From a virus: DNA of 33,976 nucleotides. The first letter of the stretch is position 1. Each line of letters opens with the position of its first letter. Made by a program: the position numbers and the translations under genes. Location of the stretch: positions 1 to 33,976 of IMG/VR virus record IMGVR_UViG_3300046090_000075, one strand, 5' to 3'. The notes under the pieces were generated by a model. That model saw nothing but the letters and a program-made list of their open reading frames with translations, had not been told where the DNA came from and made no database searches. Positions 17,600-24,652 of the stretch are shown here, one piece after another.

Positions 17600-17763
17600 C
17601 AGCAGTATATTTTTATTCCTTTAAACGATCCGTCTTTTAATAAATGGGAAATACTATCGTAAAAATCTGGTTCAACTCTAATACTCACTTCGTTTTTGTC
17701 GATGTGTTCTGGAATATCTTTTATGAATTTTCGCAGTATAATTTTATTTTTGTTGGCGCTCAT
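17599..17763 (-). CDS. 54-aa gene in the tail module, possible frameshift partner
   Basis: This small ORF starts at ATG 17763, overlapping the preceding stop (TAATG), and ends TGA 17599-17601, overlapping the next ATG (TGATG). It encodes a basic start MSANKNKIILRKFIKDIP and a C-terminal DGSFKGIKIYC. The perfect stop/start overlaps on both sides argue it is translated. It lies in the -1 frame relative to the upstream 179-aa gene, after an A-rich ACAAAAATG. A fused product, as for tail assembly chaperones, is therefore possible, though no canonical X-XXY-YYZ heptamer is present. Function unknown. Confidence 0.7.
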   Translation of the reverse strand: MSANKNKIILRKFIKDIPEHIDKNEVSIRVEPDFYDSISHLLKDGSFKGIKIYC

Positions 17764-18302
17764 TACATTTTTGTCTTTAATTTCTGGAATTCGGCTTCTA
17801 TTTGGTTTTGCAAATTATTCATTCGTAACAAATAAATAATTTCAACATATTTCTTTTCTCCAAAATCAAACGGATAACCTCCGTATATCTTTGCTAATTG
17901 AGAAAGTGGCAATACATCGCTGAATTCATTTAGTTGATTACCTCCAGCAGCTTCCCAAATACCAGCATCGGCACTAACCGATTGCAAAAGTTTCTGTTCC
18001 TTGTCTTGCAAAAATACAAAATAATCGGATATGTATTTTTTTAGTTGAAAATATTTTTGTATAGGTAACGAATAAAGTTTTTCCTCGTCTATTCCAAATG
18101 CCAAAATGAATATTTCCTTAATGTCTTCCTCGCTTTCCGACTTACTTAATTTCTTGAATAGATTACGGACTTGATTGTATGTCAAGTTATTAATATCGAC
18201 TTTGAACCAGTCTTTCGCTTTTACAGAAGTCAATAAAGCCACGTATGGAAGCTTTTTATCGTCTGATAATGAAATATATTCTTTTACGGTTATTTGTTTC
18301 AC
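17763..18302 (-). CDS. tail-assembly-chaperone-like protein
   Basis: A 179-aa helical cytoplasmic protein (VKEYISLSDDKKLPYV, LTYNQVRNLFKKLSK, LPIQKYFQLKKYISDY). Near the end it reads LSQLAKIYGGYPFDFGEKKYVEIIYLLRMNN. The last segment, a helix ending in a tryptophan/tyrosine-rich patch, is typical of proteins that bind the tape measure during tail assembly, but position right after terminase is unusual. It overlaps the large-terminase stop by 4 bp and the 54-aa gene by 1 bp. Chaperone function is an inference. Confidence 0.55.
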   Translation of the reverse strand: MKQITVKEYISLSDDKKLPYVALLTSVKAKDWFKVDINNLTYNQVRNLFKKLSKSESEEDIKEIFILAFGIDEEKLYSLPIQKYFQLKKYISDYFVFLQDKEQKLLQSVSADAGIWEAAGGNQLNEFSDVLPLSQLAKIYGGYPFDFGEKKYVEIIYLLRMNNLQNQIEAEFQKLKTKM

Positions 18303-19687
18303 AATTTTATGTTTAAAGAAGTTGATTTTTTCAGTAATTCTTTTTCAATTCCGTAGCAAGTTAAATCAATATGCTCATCGTGTTTTGCATTAGGAAACAT
18401 CGCAATTTGTTGTAAGTAAGCTTCGTTCCAACTACCCTCCACAAGTTTCACTCTACCGCTTTCAATAAATGGACTGACCGTTCTGGCTCGTTCTATTTTA
18501 GATATTTGAACAAAGTCACTTTTGATTTCAGAAATATTCAATCTGGTTTGTTGTTTTATTAATTGAGCGATACTCTTACCACTCGCTTTTGGCTCAACAT
18601 AAATCATATTGATGTGAACACCAACCGCTTGTATAAATTCTGGAATGAATTTTAAAAGCTCTGGCATTTCAAGGTATTTGTCTATTGATGAAAGTATGAT
18701 ATAATCGTTATTGAATTTGGCTGAAATTTGAATTCCAGTTGGGTCGTTTGAATTATCTTTCGTGTAAGCTCCGTCAATATACATATTCCATTTTAAAGGA
18801 GGTAAATTTGCCTTACTTATAATTTCAAACCAATTCTTTTTCCATTCCCCTCCCTCGTCTGGTGACGGAGTTTGCATATATTGACCAGCGAATGTATATC
18901 TATTGGCTTGTCTAATTTGTTCTAATTCATCAAATGTATGTTTGTCTTCCCAAAGAGGTTCGTTTTTTTCATTTAAAGCTGGTAGGCATAAATGGTGCCA
19001 ATCTTCGCCACTTCCACCATCCAATAAAAATCCGCTCATATCTTCTTCGTGTAGTCTTTGCATAATCACGATGATTGGAGTTTCTCTGTCGTTTACACGG
19101 GAACGGATTGTATTGTTGAACCTTTCATTTACAGCCTTTCTTTTTACCTCGCTAAATGCGTCATCTGGCTTCAACGGGTCATCAATAATAATTGCACCGC
19201 TGAATTCTTTACTATCTGTTACACCAGCTCCAAAACCAGTAATCGCTCCTCCAGAAGCCGTAGCATAAACTCCTCCCCCGTGGTCGTTAAACCATTTTGA
19301 TTTGGATTGCGCGTCTTTCTTTAATTTCATTCCCCAAAACCTTTGAAAAGCATCTGATTCAATATACTCTTTTGTTTGGCTGGAATTATCAAGCGCCAAA
19401 CTATCGGAATAAGAAAGGTGTATGAATTTAGAAGTTGGATTTTTAGCCAGCGACCAAGCGATAAAACATTTTACCGCTAATTCTGTCTTCCCGTAACGAG
19501 GTGGAATATTAATTATCAATCTTTTTATATTCCCGTCAGCAACCTCTTGAAGCGTTTCAGCAATTTTAACAAAGTGCGGAGCGATAATGAAATTACGTAA
19601 TGTATTTTCTTTATAGATGTAACGTGTGAAAAATAAAAGATTTGTTTCACACATTACTTTTAATACTTTTTCTTCATTAGTAAGCAT
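18299..19687 (-). CDS. terL: terminase large subunit
   Basis: The 462-aa packaging motor has Walker A PPRYGKT at 62-68, Walker B IIIDD at 166-170 with catalytic acids, and the coupling motif QRLHEEDMSG at 210-219. The nuclease domain begins near KWNMYIDGAYTK with D305, followed by further acids near the C-terminus (KHDEHIDL). It translocates DNA into the prohead and cuts concatemers. The start overlaps the small subunit by 11 bp. This is one of the safest calls in the window. Confidence 0.96.
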   Translation of the reverse strand: MLTNEEKVLKVMCETNLLFFTRYIYKENTLRNFIIAPHFVKIAETLQEVADGNIKRLIINIPPRYGKTELAVKCFIAWSLAKNPTSKFIHLSYSDSLALDNSSQTKEYIESDAFQRFWGMKLKKDAQSKSKWFNDHGGGVYATASGGAITGFGAGVTDSKEFSGAIIIDDPLKPDDAFSEVKRKAVNERFNNTIRSRVNDRETPIIVIMQRLHEEDMSGFLLDGGSGEDWHHLCLPALNEKNEPLWEDKHTFDELEQIRQANRYTFAGQYMQTPSPDEGGEWKKNWFEIISKANLPPLKWNMYIDGAYTKDNSNDPTGIQISAKFNNDYIILSSIDKYLEMPELLKFIPEFIQAVGVHINMIYVEPKASGKSIAQLIKQQTRLNISEIKSDFVQISKIERARTVSPFIESGRVKLVEGSWNEAYLQQIAMFPNAKHDEHIDLTCYGIEKELLKKSTSLNIKL

Positions 19688-19985
19688 TTTCTAAAGCATC
19701 TTTTATTCGTTTAATTTCATGATCATCTAAATCTTTAGCTTCAATATTAAAATTAGTTTGTTTAATTTCTTGAGGTGCTTTTCCAAATATATGTTCAGCT
19801 ATAAATAACTGACCTCTTTGACTTTCTAATAATACATTTTTTATAAAATGTGTTTTTGCATCATCATCTGTTTCTTTGTCGTAAAGTTCTTTTAATGCCG
19901 TTACAAATAATGAATTTACTTTTTGTTCTTCAGCTACTGGTTTTCGACCTGCGTTTGGTCTTGCTCCTCCCCTTTTTGTTTCCAT
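19677..19985 (-). CDS. terS: terminase small subunit
   Basis: Starting at METK the protein is 102 aa and opens with RGGARPNAGRKP, the hallmark basic N-terminus of many small terminases. A helical middle and a C-terminal KDLDDHEIKRIKDALENAY follow, the last presumably contacting TerL. It recognises phage DNA for packaging. An upstream ATG at 20009 would add eight residues, but a candidate -7 box at 20015-20022 would place the transcript start near 20008, so METK is preferred. Confidence 0.85.
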   Translation of the reverse strand: METKRGGARPNAGRKPVAEEQKVNSLFVTALKELYDKETDDDAKTHFIKNVLLESQRGQLFIAEHIFGKAPQEIKQTNFNIEAKDLDDHEIKRIKDALENAY

Positions 19986-20014
19986 TTTGAAATAAGTTTG
20001 TTTATTCAATTTTA

Positions 20015-20022
20015 CAAAAATA
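20015..20022 (-). promoter_or_regulatory. possible late promoter -7 box before terminase
   Basis: TATTTTTG on the minus strand matches TAnnTTTG in the 30-bp gap between the methyltransferase and the small terminase gene. The upstream TTTG element is not evident. It is placed where a late operon promoter would be expected, giving a leader of about 23 nt to METK. Confidence 0.35.
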
Positions 20023-20038
20023 ACTAAAAAATAATTAT

Positions 20039-21433
20039 TTATTTTGTTTTGTAAGTTTCTGGAAGTGTAAAACCTTTCAACTCACCGTATGCTTTATTTA
20101 CTATATACCAATCATCGATATTTTTAAATTTAACGTGCATAGTTCCTTTTTTAAAAAACTTAACTTCAAAAAATCCCCATTCATACCATGTGTTTGTATC
20201 TAAGTTAAACATTGTTTTATGAGTATTTAAATCGTAATTGAAACGGTACAATGAACCAATTTTGTCAAAATTTTGCCCAGTTATGTTGCAAATAACTTTT
20301 ACCAAATCATCTATTTTGCGACCGTTATAAGAATCATATCTAACTTGAATTCCGCTACTATAATTTAATTCAATAATTCCATCGCAAATAAATTTCCTAT
20401 TAAGCATATAGCCTGAATTACTCTTCCATCCATCTACACCAAATCTGTTTTCATGTGTGTGACGTGTTAAATTATCAATAGTTAATTCTAATGACCTTTT
20501 AAATGTTTCTTGTCGAGTACCTACTATTATTTGTAACATCCTATAAATGTTTTTCATCGTGAAAGGCACTTTTTCTTGGGTTTCAACGAATTTATTAATG
20601 TCTTTCATAACTCCAGAAGTAACATACTTTTCCATTTTCATTTTTCTGAAAATATAATTCCAAGAACGTTTTTGGATGATTTTTGAAAACTGCTCTTTGG
20701 TGGTAATCATTTTTTCGCTTCCGATTTCTATCGTTATGCTTGACATTCCTATTTGTGAAATCATATTGTTTACTATGTCCATTTCGGATTTCATTTTATC
20801 AAAAATTTTCATTGTTCCTACATAACGATTAACCAAAGCACGAACTTCATTGTATTGAAGTATTCCTTCGCCTTGTAATTCTTCTTCATCATCATCCATA
20901 AAAAAACCATTAAACTCAAAATCTTTCGATGTTATAGGTTTGAATAATCGTATTAAACCAATGTCAATTCCTGTTTTTCTTTCGGCAGTAGAAAAGCAAT
21001 CTCCCAGATTTTCAGATATACCGTACTGCTTCACAATATTTGAAAGTTGTCTGTACGAATAATCTTTTTTAATAGTTTCATTATTACAAAGAGCAACTAT
21101 TTCGCAACCGTCAGGAGCTATTTTCCAAGCGTGTAAAATATGCTTGTCAGCATTGCTAAATGGTGGATTCATATAAATTGCTTGAACATGGCTTATTTGT
21201 TCAGGCTTGCAATCAAAGAAGTCTTCACCGATTAAGGTAGCTTTTTTTCTTACTATTTGTTGTAAATCCTTATTGATTTCAAATGCTAAGACTTCTTTTG
21301 CTCCTTTTTTTATACAATAATCAACTATGTCGCCTTTTCCTGCGTGGGGTTCAAGTATTACCTTATTGCTGCAATCTAATTGCATAACGTCTAAGACTTT
21401 TTCTGGTGTTGGATAAAATTCTGAATTAAACAT
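20039..21433 (-). CDS. DNA adenine methyltransferase with DUF4942-like C-terminus
   Basis: The 464-aa protein opens EFYPTPEKVLDVM. SAM-binding motif I follows as EPHAGKGD at 28-35, then an acidic end of strand 2 (FEINKD) and the catalytic NPPF at 89-92, typical of N6-adenine methyltransferases. Residues from about 195 on resemble the DUF4942 domain found fused to phage methyltransferases (WNYIFRKMKMEKYV, NRFGVDGWKSNSGYMLNRKF, MHVKFKN). It probably protects phage DNA from host restriction or marks packaging/regulatory sites (inference). Its leader contains a separate inverted repeat. Confidence 0.88.
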   Translation of the reverse strand: MFNSEFYPTPEKVLDVMQLDCSNKVILEPHAGKGDIVDYCIKKGAKEVLAFEINKDLQQIVRKKATLIGEDFFDCKPEQISHVQAIYMNPPFSNADKHILHAWKIAPDGCEIVALCNNETIKKDYSYRQLSNIVKQYGISENLGDCFSTAERKTGIDIGLIRLFKPITSKDFEFNGFFMDDDEEELQGEGILQYNEVRALVNRYVGTMKIFDKMKSEMDIVNNMISQIGMSSITIEIGSEKMITTKEQFSKIIQKRSWNYIFRKMKMEKYVTSGVMKDINKFVETQEKVPFTMKNIYRMLQIIVGTRQETFKRSLELTIDNLTRHTHENRFGVDGWKSNSGYMLNRKFICDGIIELNYSSGIQVRYDSYNGRKIDDLVKVICNITGQNFDKIGSLYRFNYDLNTHKTMFNLDTNTWYEWGFFEVKFFKKGTMHVKFKNIDDWYIVNKAYGELKGFTLPETYKTK

Positions 21434-21450
21434 ATAGTAATTTTTAAAAA

Positions 21451-21519
21451 AAACCGAACGATTGCCTTTGTAGTTTTATTTTTGTTTGCCAGATTTCGAG
21501 TTACACAAAAGTTCGGTTT
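21451..21519 (-). promoter_or_regulatory. 9-bp inverted repeat in the methyltransferase leader
   Basis: AAACCGAAC and GTTCGGTTT are exact complements separated by 51 nt, in the 135-bp gap before the methyltransferase start. On the minus strand the second arm runs into a T-tract (eight T in all) 17 nt before ATG. It could be an attenuator stem, a structured leader or a protein-binding palindrome pair. Unlike the three pseudoknot leaders, no good second helix was found. Confidence 0.5.
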
Positions 21520-21568
21520 ATATTGTAAATATCAGTTTCGCATATTAAATTACTTCAATTTTCATTTT

Positions 21569-21874
21569 CTATTTATTGATTTGATTGTACTTTCTTAATG
21601 CAGCCATTCTGGATGCGTCTGTTAGACTATAAATACCAAAACGAACATTTCTGCCGTGCTTGTTTTTTATCTCCTTCAAATCGCATTTAATGTTTATTTC
21701 GTGCGTAAGCCTAATTTTTGAAATAATTGCGGTAACATTTAAAACACCAGTCATTTCTGTAAGTTCAGACCGACTTGCATTTTTGTTATTAATTAATTCA
21801 AAAAGAATTTCAGAAGTTTGATTTTTTGGTTTTTCTAAAGAGTATCTGTTTGTAGTCTTGAAAAAGTTTAACAT
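21569..21874 (-). CDS. winged-helix DNA-binding protein (HTH_39-like)
   Basis: A 101-aa protein with ILFELINNKNASRSELTEMTGV, then ATAIISKIRL, and a wing-like NKHGRNVRFGIYSLTDASRMAAL. The arrangement resembles the HTH_39 family, small phage helix-turn-helix proteins that end in K-x-G-R-x-V-R-F-x-x-Y-x-L. It lies alone between a terminator-like hairpin and the methyltransferase leader. A regulator of the early-to-late switch is a reasonable guess but not shown. Confidence 0.75.
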   Translation of the reverse strand: MLNFFKTTNRYSLEKPKNQTSEILFELINNKNASRSELTEMTGVLNVTAIISKIRLTHEINIKCDLKEIKNKHGRNVRFGIYSLTDASRMAALRKYNQINK

Positions 21875-21892
21875 AATATAGTTTTTTAAAGT

Positions 21893-21930
21893 TAATAAAA
21901 AGGGAGTTACGTTTTGGAAGCAACTCCCTT
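21893..21930 (-). terminator. intrinsic terminator-like hairpin after the GHKL gene
   Basis: On the minus strand AAGGGAGTT, a 13-nt loop, then AACTCCCTT forms a 9-bp stem followed by TTTATT. It lies about 75 bp after the stop of the gene at 22003 and 19 bp before the next start. A GTTTTG upstream (21953-21958) is complementary to CAAAAC in the loop, so a weak pseudoknot like the three leaders is possible. The simple terminator reading is sufficient. Confidence 0.6.
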
Positions 21931-21963
21931 AATCAAAATATCAATATTAATTCAAAACCATAA

Positions 21964-21971
21964 CAAAAGTA
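21964..21971 (-). promoter_or_regulatory. possible -7 box upstream of the winged-helix gene
   Basis: TACTTTTG on the minus strand matches TAnnTTTG and lies upstream of the hairpin at 21893-21930, so the hairpin would be in the leader of this transcript. No TTTG is seen at the expected distance. Confidence 0.3.
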
Positions 21972-22002
21972 ATGATTTTTTTAATAAAAATACTTTTTTT
22001 AA

Positions 22003-23301
22003 TTATTTTGTTTGCAATTGATTATAATATAAGTTGAATAAATGATTTTGAAACGCTCTTGTTTCGTCGCCAAGTCCAGAAATATTGTGTTCGTTTTCCT
22101 CAATAATTATTTTGGCAATTTCATCAATTCCATAAATATCTAATTTTGTTGAAAGTAATATCTTTCCTTTTTCTGCTTGTCCGAGAATGTTATTATCTAA
22201 AAATTGAACGTATTCAATCTCTGGATTATCCCAGCGTTCTAAATAAGAAGTTTCAAGAAGCTTTCCAACCGCGTCTATGACTTTGTTTACAAAATTTTCT
22301 TTTGGCTTTACAATCACATAATTTGTATCTGATTTCTTTGAACTATCATTTAATCCAAGAACATCTATTTCATCAAATTGTAATTTCAAAGATTTAAGTA
22401 AATTCATTGGGAGTGTAATTCTACCTTTCAATTCTTCAGCGTCAAGCATTGAAGCAAATTCAACTGGAGCAAATTTTTTGTCTTTACAAGCATTTAGCCA
22501 AGCTTCTGAAAATGGTATTCCAATTTCGTATTCAGCTTTGTGTTCATAAAAACCAGCGTTCGCTCCCGTTAGAGCAAAAATCAAAACATTAATCGCTGAT
22601 TCGTTATTGCATAATTTTAAAATTACAGCAATCCTATTGTAAAGTTGAAATTGATATTTAATTACTCGGCTTTCGTTTATCTCTATATCAACAAAATTAT
22701 AGTGAAAAACGGATTTGTTTTGGTTTTCATAAGCCAATATACCTTTTCTAAAAATTCGTGTCTTAAAATCGCTATCTGCATTTTTATAAATTGCTCCGTA
22801 TTGATTTGCAAAAATTACATTTTCATTTTTAGTGCAAAAATACAATCCAACATTTTTATAGAAATGCTCAACATCTGGAGTCATTTCAATATAGAATTTT
22901 GTGTAATCTTCTTCTGGGTCTATAACTTCAATTTCGTTTATTTCCGCATCTTCATCTTCATCCATTGCGTTTGAATAAATTTCACGAATTGGAGCGAAAG
23001 CCGTGTCCCAATCATTCCCTCCCATTGTGGTAGTTAGAGAAGTTTCGTTTCCATTGATTAAAATTACTTTGAAGTTTTGGTCACGGAATTTTTGGTCACG
23101 AGTTGTAAATTTGATTTCGTCTTTACCAGAGAAAACATAAAATTCAATTCCTTTTCTTAAAAGCGTTGAAATTGCGTATTTGTTACCACTTCCGTACATT
23201 CCAATTTTTGAAGAGTCATTTCTTTTTGAACTGGCTCCGATTAAAGAAAAAGCTTGAATGTCAATTTTCCCTTTTGATTTGATTTCTAAAAATTTTTTCA
23301 T
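22003..23301 (-). CDS. GHKL-like ATP-binding protein with zincin-like C-terminus
   Basis: The 432-aa protein contains IGMYGSGNKYAI at 33-44, like the glycine-rich ATP lid of GHKL ATPases. It is followed by REIYSNAMDE at 106-115, like the N-box (E-x2-x-N-A-x-D). The two occur in the reverse of the normal order, which suggests a circularly permuted GHKL domain. A strand-rich middle follows. Near the end IIEENEHNISGLGDETRAF at 399-417 resembles an E-E-x2-x-H metal-binding helix. Similar phage proteins exist without known function, to my recollection. The leader is similar to that of recT. The ATG at 23301 is in an A-rich context. Confidence 0.65.
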   Translation of the reverse strand: MKKFLEIKSKGKIDIQAFSLIGASSKRNDSSKIGMYGSGNKYAISTLLRKGIEFYVFSGKDEIKFTTRDQKFRDQNFKVILINGNETSLTTTMGGNDWDTAFAPIREIYSNAMDEDEDAEINEIEVIDPEEDYTKFYIEMTPDVEHFYKNVGLYFCTKNENVIFANQYGAIYKNADSDFKTRIFRKGILAYENQNKSVFHYNFVDIEINESRVIKYQFQLYNRIAVILKLCNNESAINVLIFALTGANAGFYEHKAEYEIGIPFSEAWLNACKDKKFAPVEFASMLDAEELKGRITLPMNLLKSLKLQFDEIDVLGLNDSSKKSDTNYVIVKPKENFVNKVIDAVGKLLETSYLERWDNPEIEYVQFLDNNILGQAEKGKILLSTKLDIYGIDEIAKIIIEENEHNISGLGDETRAFQNHLFNLYYNQLQTK

Positions 23302-23324
23302 TTGGTTTTGATTTTAATATTGAT

Positions 23325-23825
23325 TTAATTTAATTGATAGTATGCTTTTTGATATTCTAAATGCGCTTCATATTCAGTTTCAAAACGTCCTAAATGTTTT
23401 TTTATTCCGTTAAAAGTTATATAAGCAATCCATTTTTTTCTTTTATTATCAAAATTTACTCCTATATATTTTGAAGAAGTTTTTGATTTATCTATATCTT
23501 TTATTCTATTTTCTCTATTAGTAATAATATGCAAATTTGAAAGCCTATTGTCAAATTGATTATTATTTTTATGGTCTATAACTATTTTATAACAGCAAGG
23601 AAAATGGTGTAAAAAAGCCATAGCAACTAATTGATGGACCTTAAAAAGTTTTATTTTTTTTTCTGACCTAAGTCTAACTCCTAAATATAATCTTCTTTTA
23701 TTTCCGATTAAATAAGGTTTTAAAATTTTTTCTTTTCCAAATTTTAAACTTTTTATATTACCTAAATTGCTTATTTGATAAATTCCTTCATATTCTGGAA
23801 TATCTTTCCATATTTCTTTTTCCAT
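23325..23825 (-). CDS. homing endonuclease: NUMOD4-HNH-AP2
   Basis: From MEKEIW the protein is 166 aa. Residues 1-25 are a NUMOD4 module (WKDIPEYEGIYQISNLGNIK). The HNH nuclease spans about 55-105 (VHQLVAMAFL, VIDHKNNNQFDNRLSNLHII, NRENR). Residues 115-160 are an AP2 DNA-binding domain (KYIGVNFDNKRKKWIAYI, HLGRFETEYEAH). It is a free-standing mobile nuclease that nicks or cuts phage DNA lacking the insertion. The longer reading from 23852 starts inside the leader pseudoknot and is rejected. Its stop (TAA) sits in the sequence that would be the promoter of the next gene. Confidence 0.9.
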   Translation of the reverse strand: MEKEIWKDIPEYEGIYQISNLGNIKSLKFGKEKILKPYLIGNKRRLYLGVRLRSEKKIKLFKVHQLVAMAFLHHFPCCYKIVIDHKNNNQFDNRLSNLHIITNRENRIKDIDKSKTSSKYIGVNFDNKRKKWIAYITFNGIKKHLGRFETEYEAHLEYQKAYYQLN

Positions 23826-23838
23826 ATTAAAAATAAAA

Positions 23839-23915
23839 GCCCACAATTTCAATCGGGCAGGATTTACTTTTGTGAGCGTTTAAATAATTTTTTAATTATA
23901 ATTGAACCTGCCCGA
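23839..23915 (-). promoter_or_regulatory. leader RNA pseudoknot, copy 1 (HNH-AP2 gene)
   Basis: On the minus strand four segments interleave: A TCGGGCAGG (23915-23907), B GCTCACAA (23877-23870), A' CCTGCCCGA (23861-23853), B' TTGTGGGC (23846-23839). A/A' pair over 9 bp and B/B' over 8 bp with one G-U. Loops are 29, 8 and 6 nt. B' is followed by a U-rich run and the ATG 13 nt later. The structure starts about 12 nt after the -7 box. It shares topology and position with copies 2 and 3 while the stem sequences are unrelated. Confidence 0.75.
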
Positions 23916-23927
23916 ACAACTATGTAA

Positions 23928-23958
23928 CAAATTTAATTAATATTTTTTAATTACCAAA
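23928..23958 (-). promoter_or_regulatory. promoter of the HNH-AP2 gene at 23825
   Basis: TTTG (23958-23955), 19 bp, TAAATTTG (23935-23928) on the minus strand: a full match to the Bacteroidota -33/-7 consensus. The predicted transcript start, about 6 nt downstream, falls just before the leader pseudoknot. Confidence 0.7.
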
Positions 23959-23975
23959 TGAAATGTAATTTTTTT

Positions 23976-24602
23976 TTATTTTTTTTTATGTTTTTTATTA
24001 ATAGGAGTTTCTATAATCTTTTCTATAGACCATCCTCTACTAATTCTGTTATGAAAAGTTGAAGTTGACATTTTTAAAAATTCACACCATTCAGAAATAT
24101 TCATAGTTTGATTTTTATATGTCAATTTTGTATTATTTGTTCTATTATTGGCTTGTTGTTTTGGATTTGACCATTTACAATTTTTCGGTTCATAATTTCT
24201 ATTAACATCTATTCTATCTATAGATAAACCATTTGAATTTCCCATATCTAAAAAAAAATTTTCAAATGAATTTATCCATCTATCACATACAATTATTCCT
24301 CTACCTCCATAATTTTTATATCTTGTATTATTTTTATTATAACATCTATCTTTCATTGAACCCCATATAGAATATTCTTTAGATTTCCACATTCCGTGAG
24401 TTCCCAATAAAAGATAGCATTTGTTACAACTTCTTGAAGCTCCTCTTCTTAAAGAAGAACCTAAAACAATTTTTTCTTTACCACAATCACATTTTACATT
24501 GTATAATATAAAACCATTTTTATCTCTTTCTGTAATTTCTGAAATGACTGTCAATAGACCATATTTTTTTCCAATCATATCTTGTTTTGTTGTTTTTCCC
24601 AT
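23976..24602 (-). CDS. HNH-like homing endonuclease with zinc ribbon
   Basis: A 208-aa protein with an N-terminal GKKYGLLTV, a zinc-ribbon pair CDCG (about 38-41) and CNKC, then EYSIWGSMKDRCYN, YKNYGGRGIIVCDRW, LSIDRIDVNRNYEPKNCKW and KQQANNRTNN. This order is the common phage endonuclease-like family often annotated as HNH/AP2. The C-terminal ISEWCEFLKMSTSTFHNRISRGWSIEKII is a helix-turn-helix-like DNA-binding module. It lies between the MazG gene and the NUMOD4-HNH-AP2 gene, two unrelated mobile nucleases side by side. Confidence 0.82.
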   Translation of the reverse strand: MGKTTKQDMIGKKYGLLTVISEITERDKNGFILYNVKCDCGKEKIVLGSSLRRGASRSCNKCYLLLGTHGMWKSKEYSIWGSMKDRCYNKNNTRYKNYGGRGIIVCDRWINSFENFFLDMGNSNGLSIDRIDVNRNYEPKNCKWSNPKQQANNRTNNTKLTYKNQTMNISEWCEFLKMSTSTFHNRISRGWSIEKIIETPINKKHKKK

Positions 24603-24625
24603 TTAATTAAATATTTATTGTTTTA

Positions 24626-24633
24626 CAAATATA
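24626..24633 (-). promoter_or_regulatory. possible -7 box before the zinc-ribbon endonuclease
   Basis: TATATTTG on the minus strand fits TAnnTTTG, 23 bp before the ATG, in the 50-bp gap after the MazG gene. The upstream element is poor. Confidence 0.35.
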
Positions 24634-24652
24634 CAATATTTATTAAATAAAA

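Noticed and set aside
18903-19268. 121-codon plus-strand frame opposite the large terminase
   Set aside because: Antisense shadow of highly conserved terminase motifs, with cysteine/serine-rich nonsense composition.
23826-23852. N-terminal extension of the HNH-AP2 gene
   Set aside because: It would start inside the leader pseudoknot; NUMOD4 begins directly at the internal ATG 23825.
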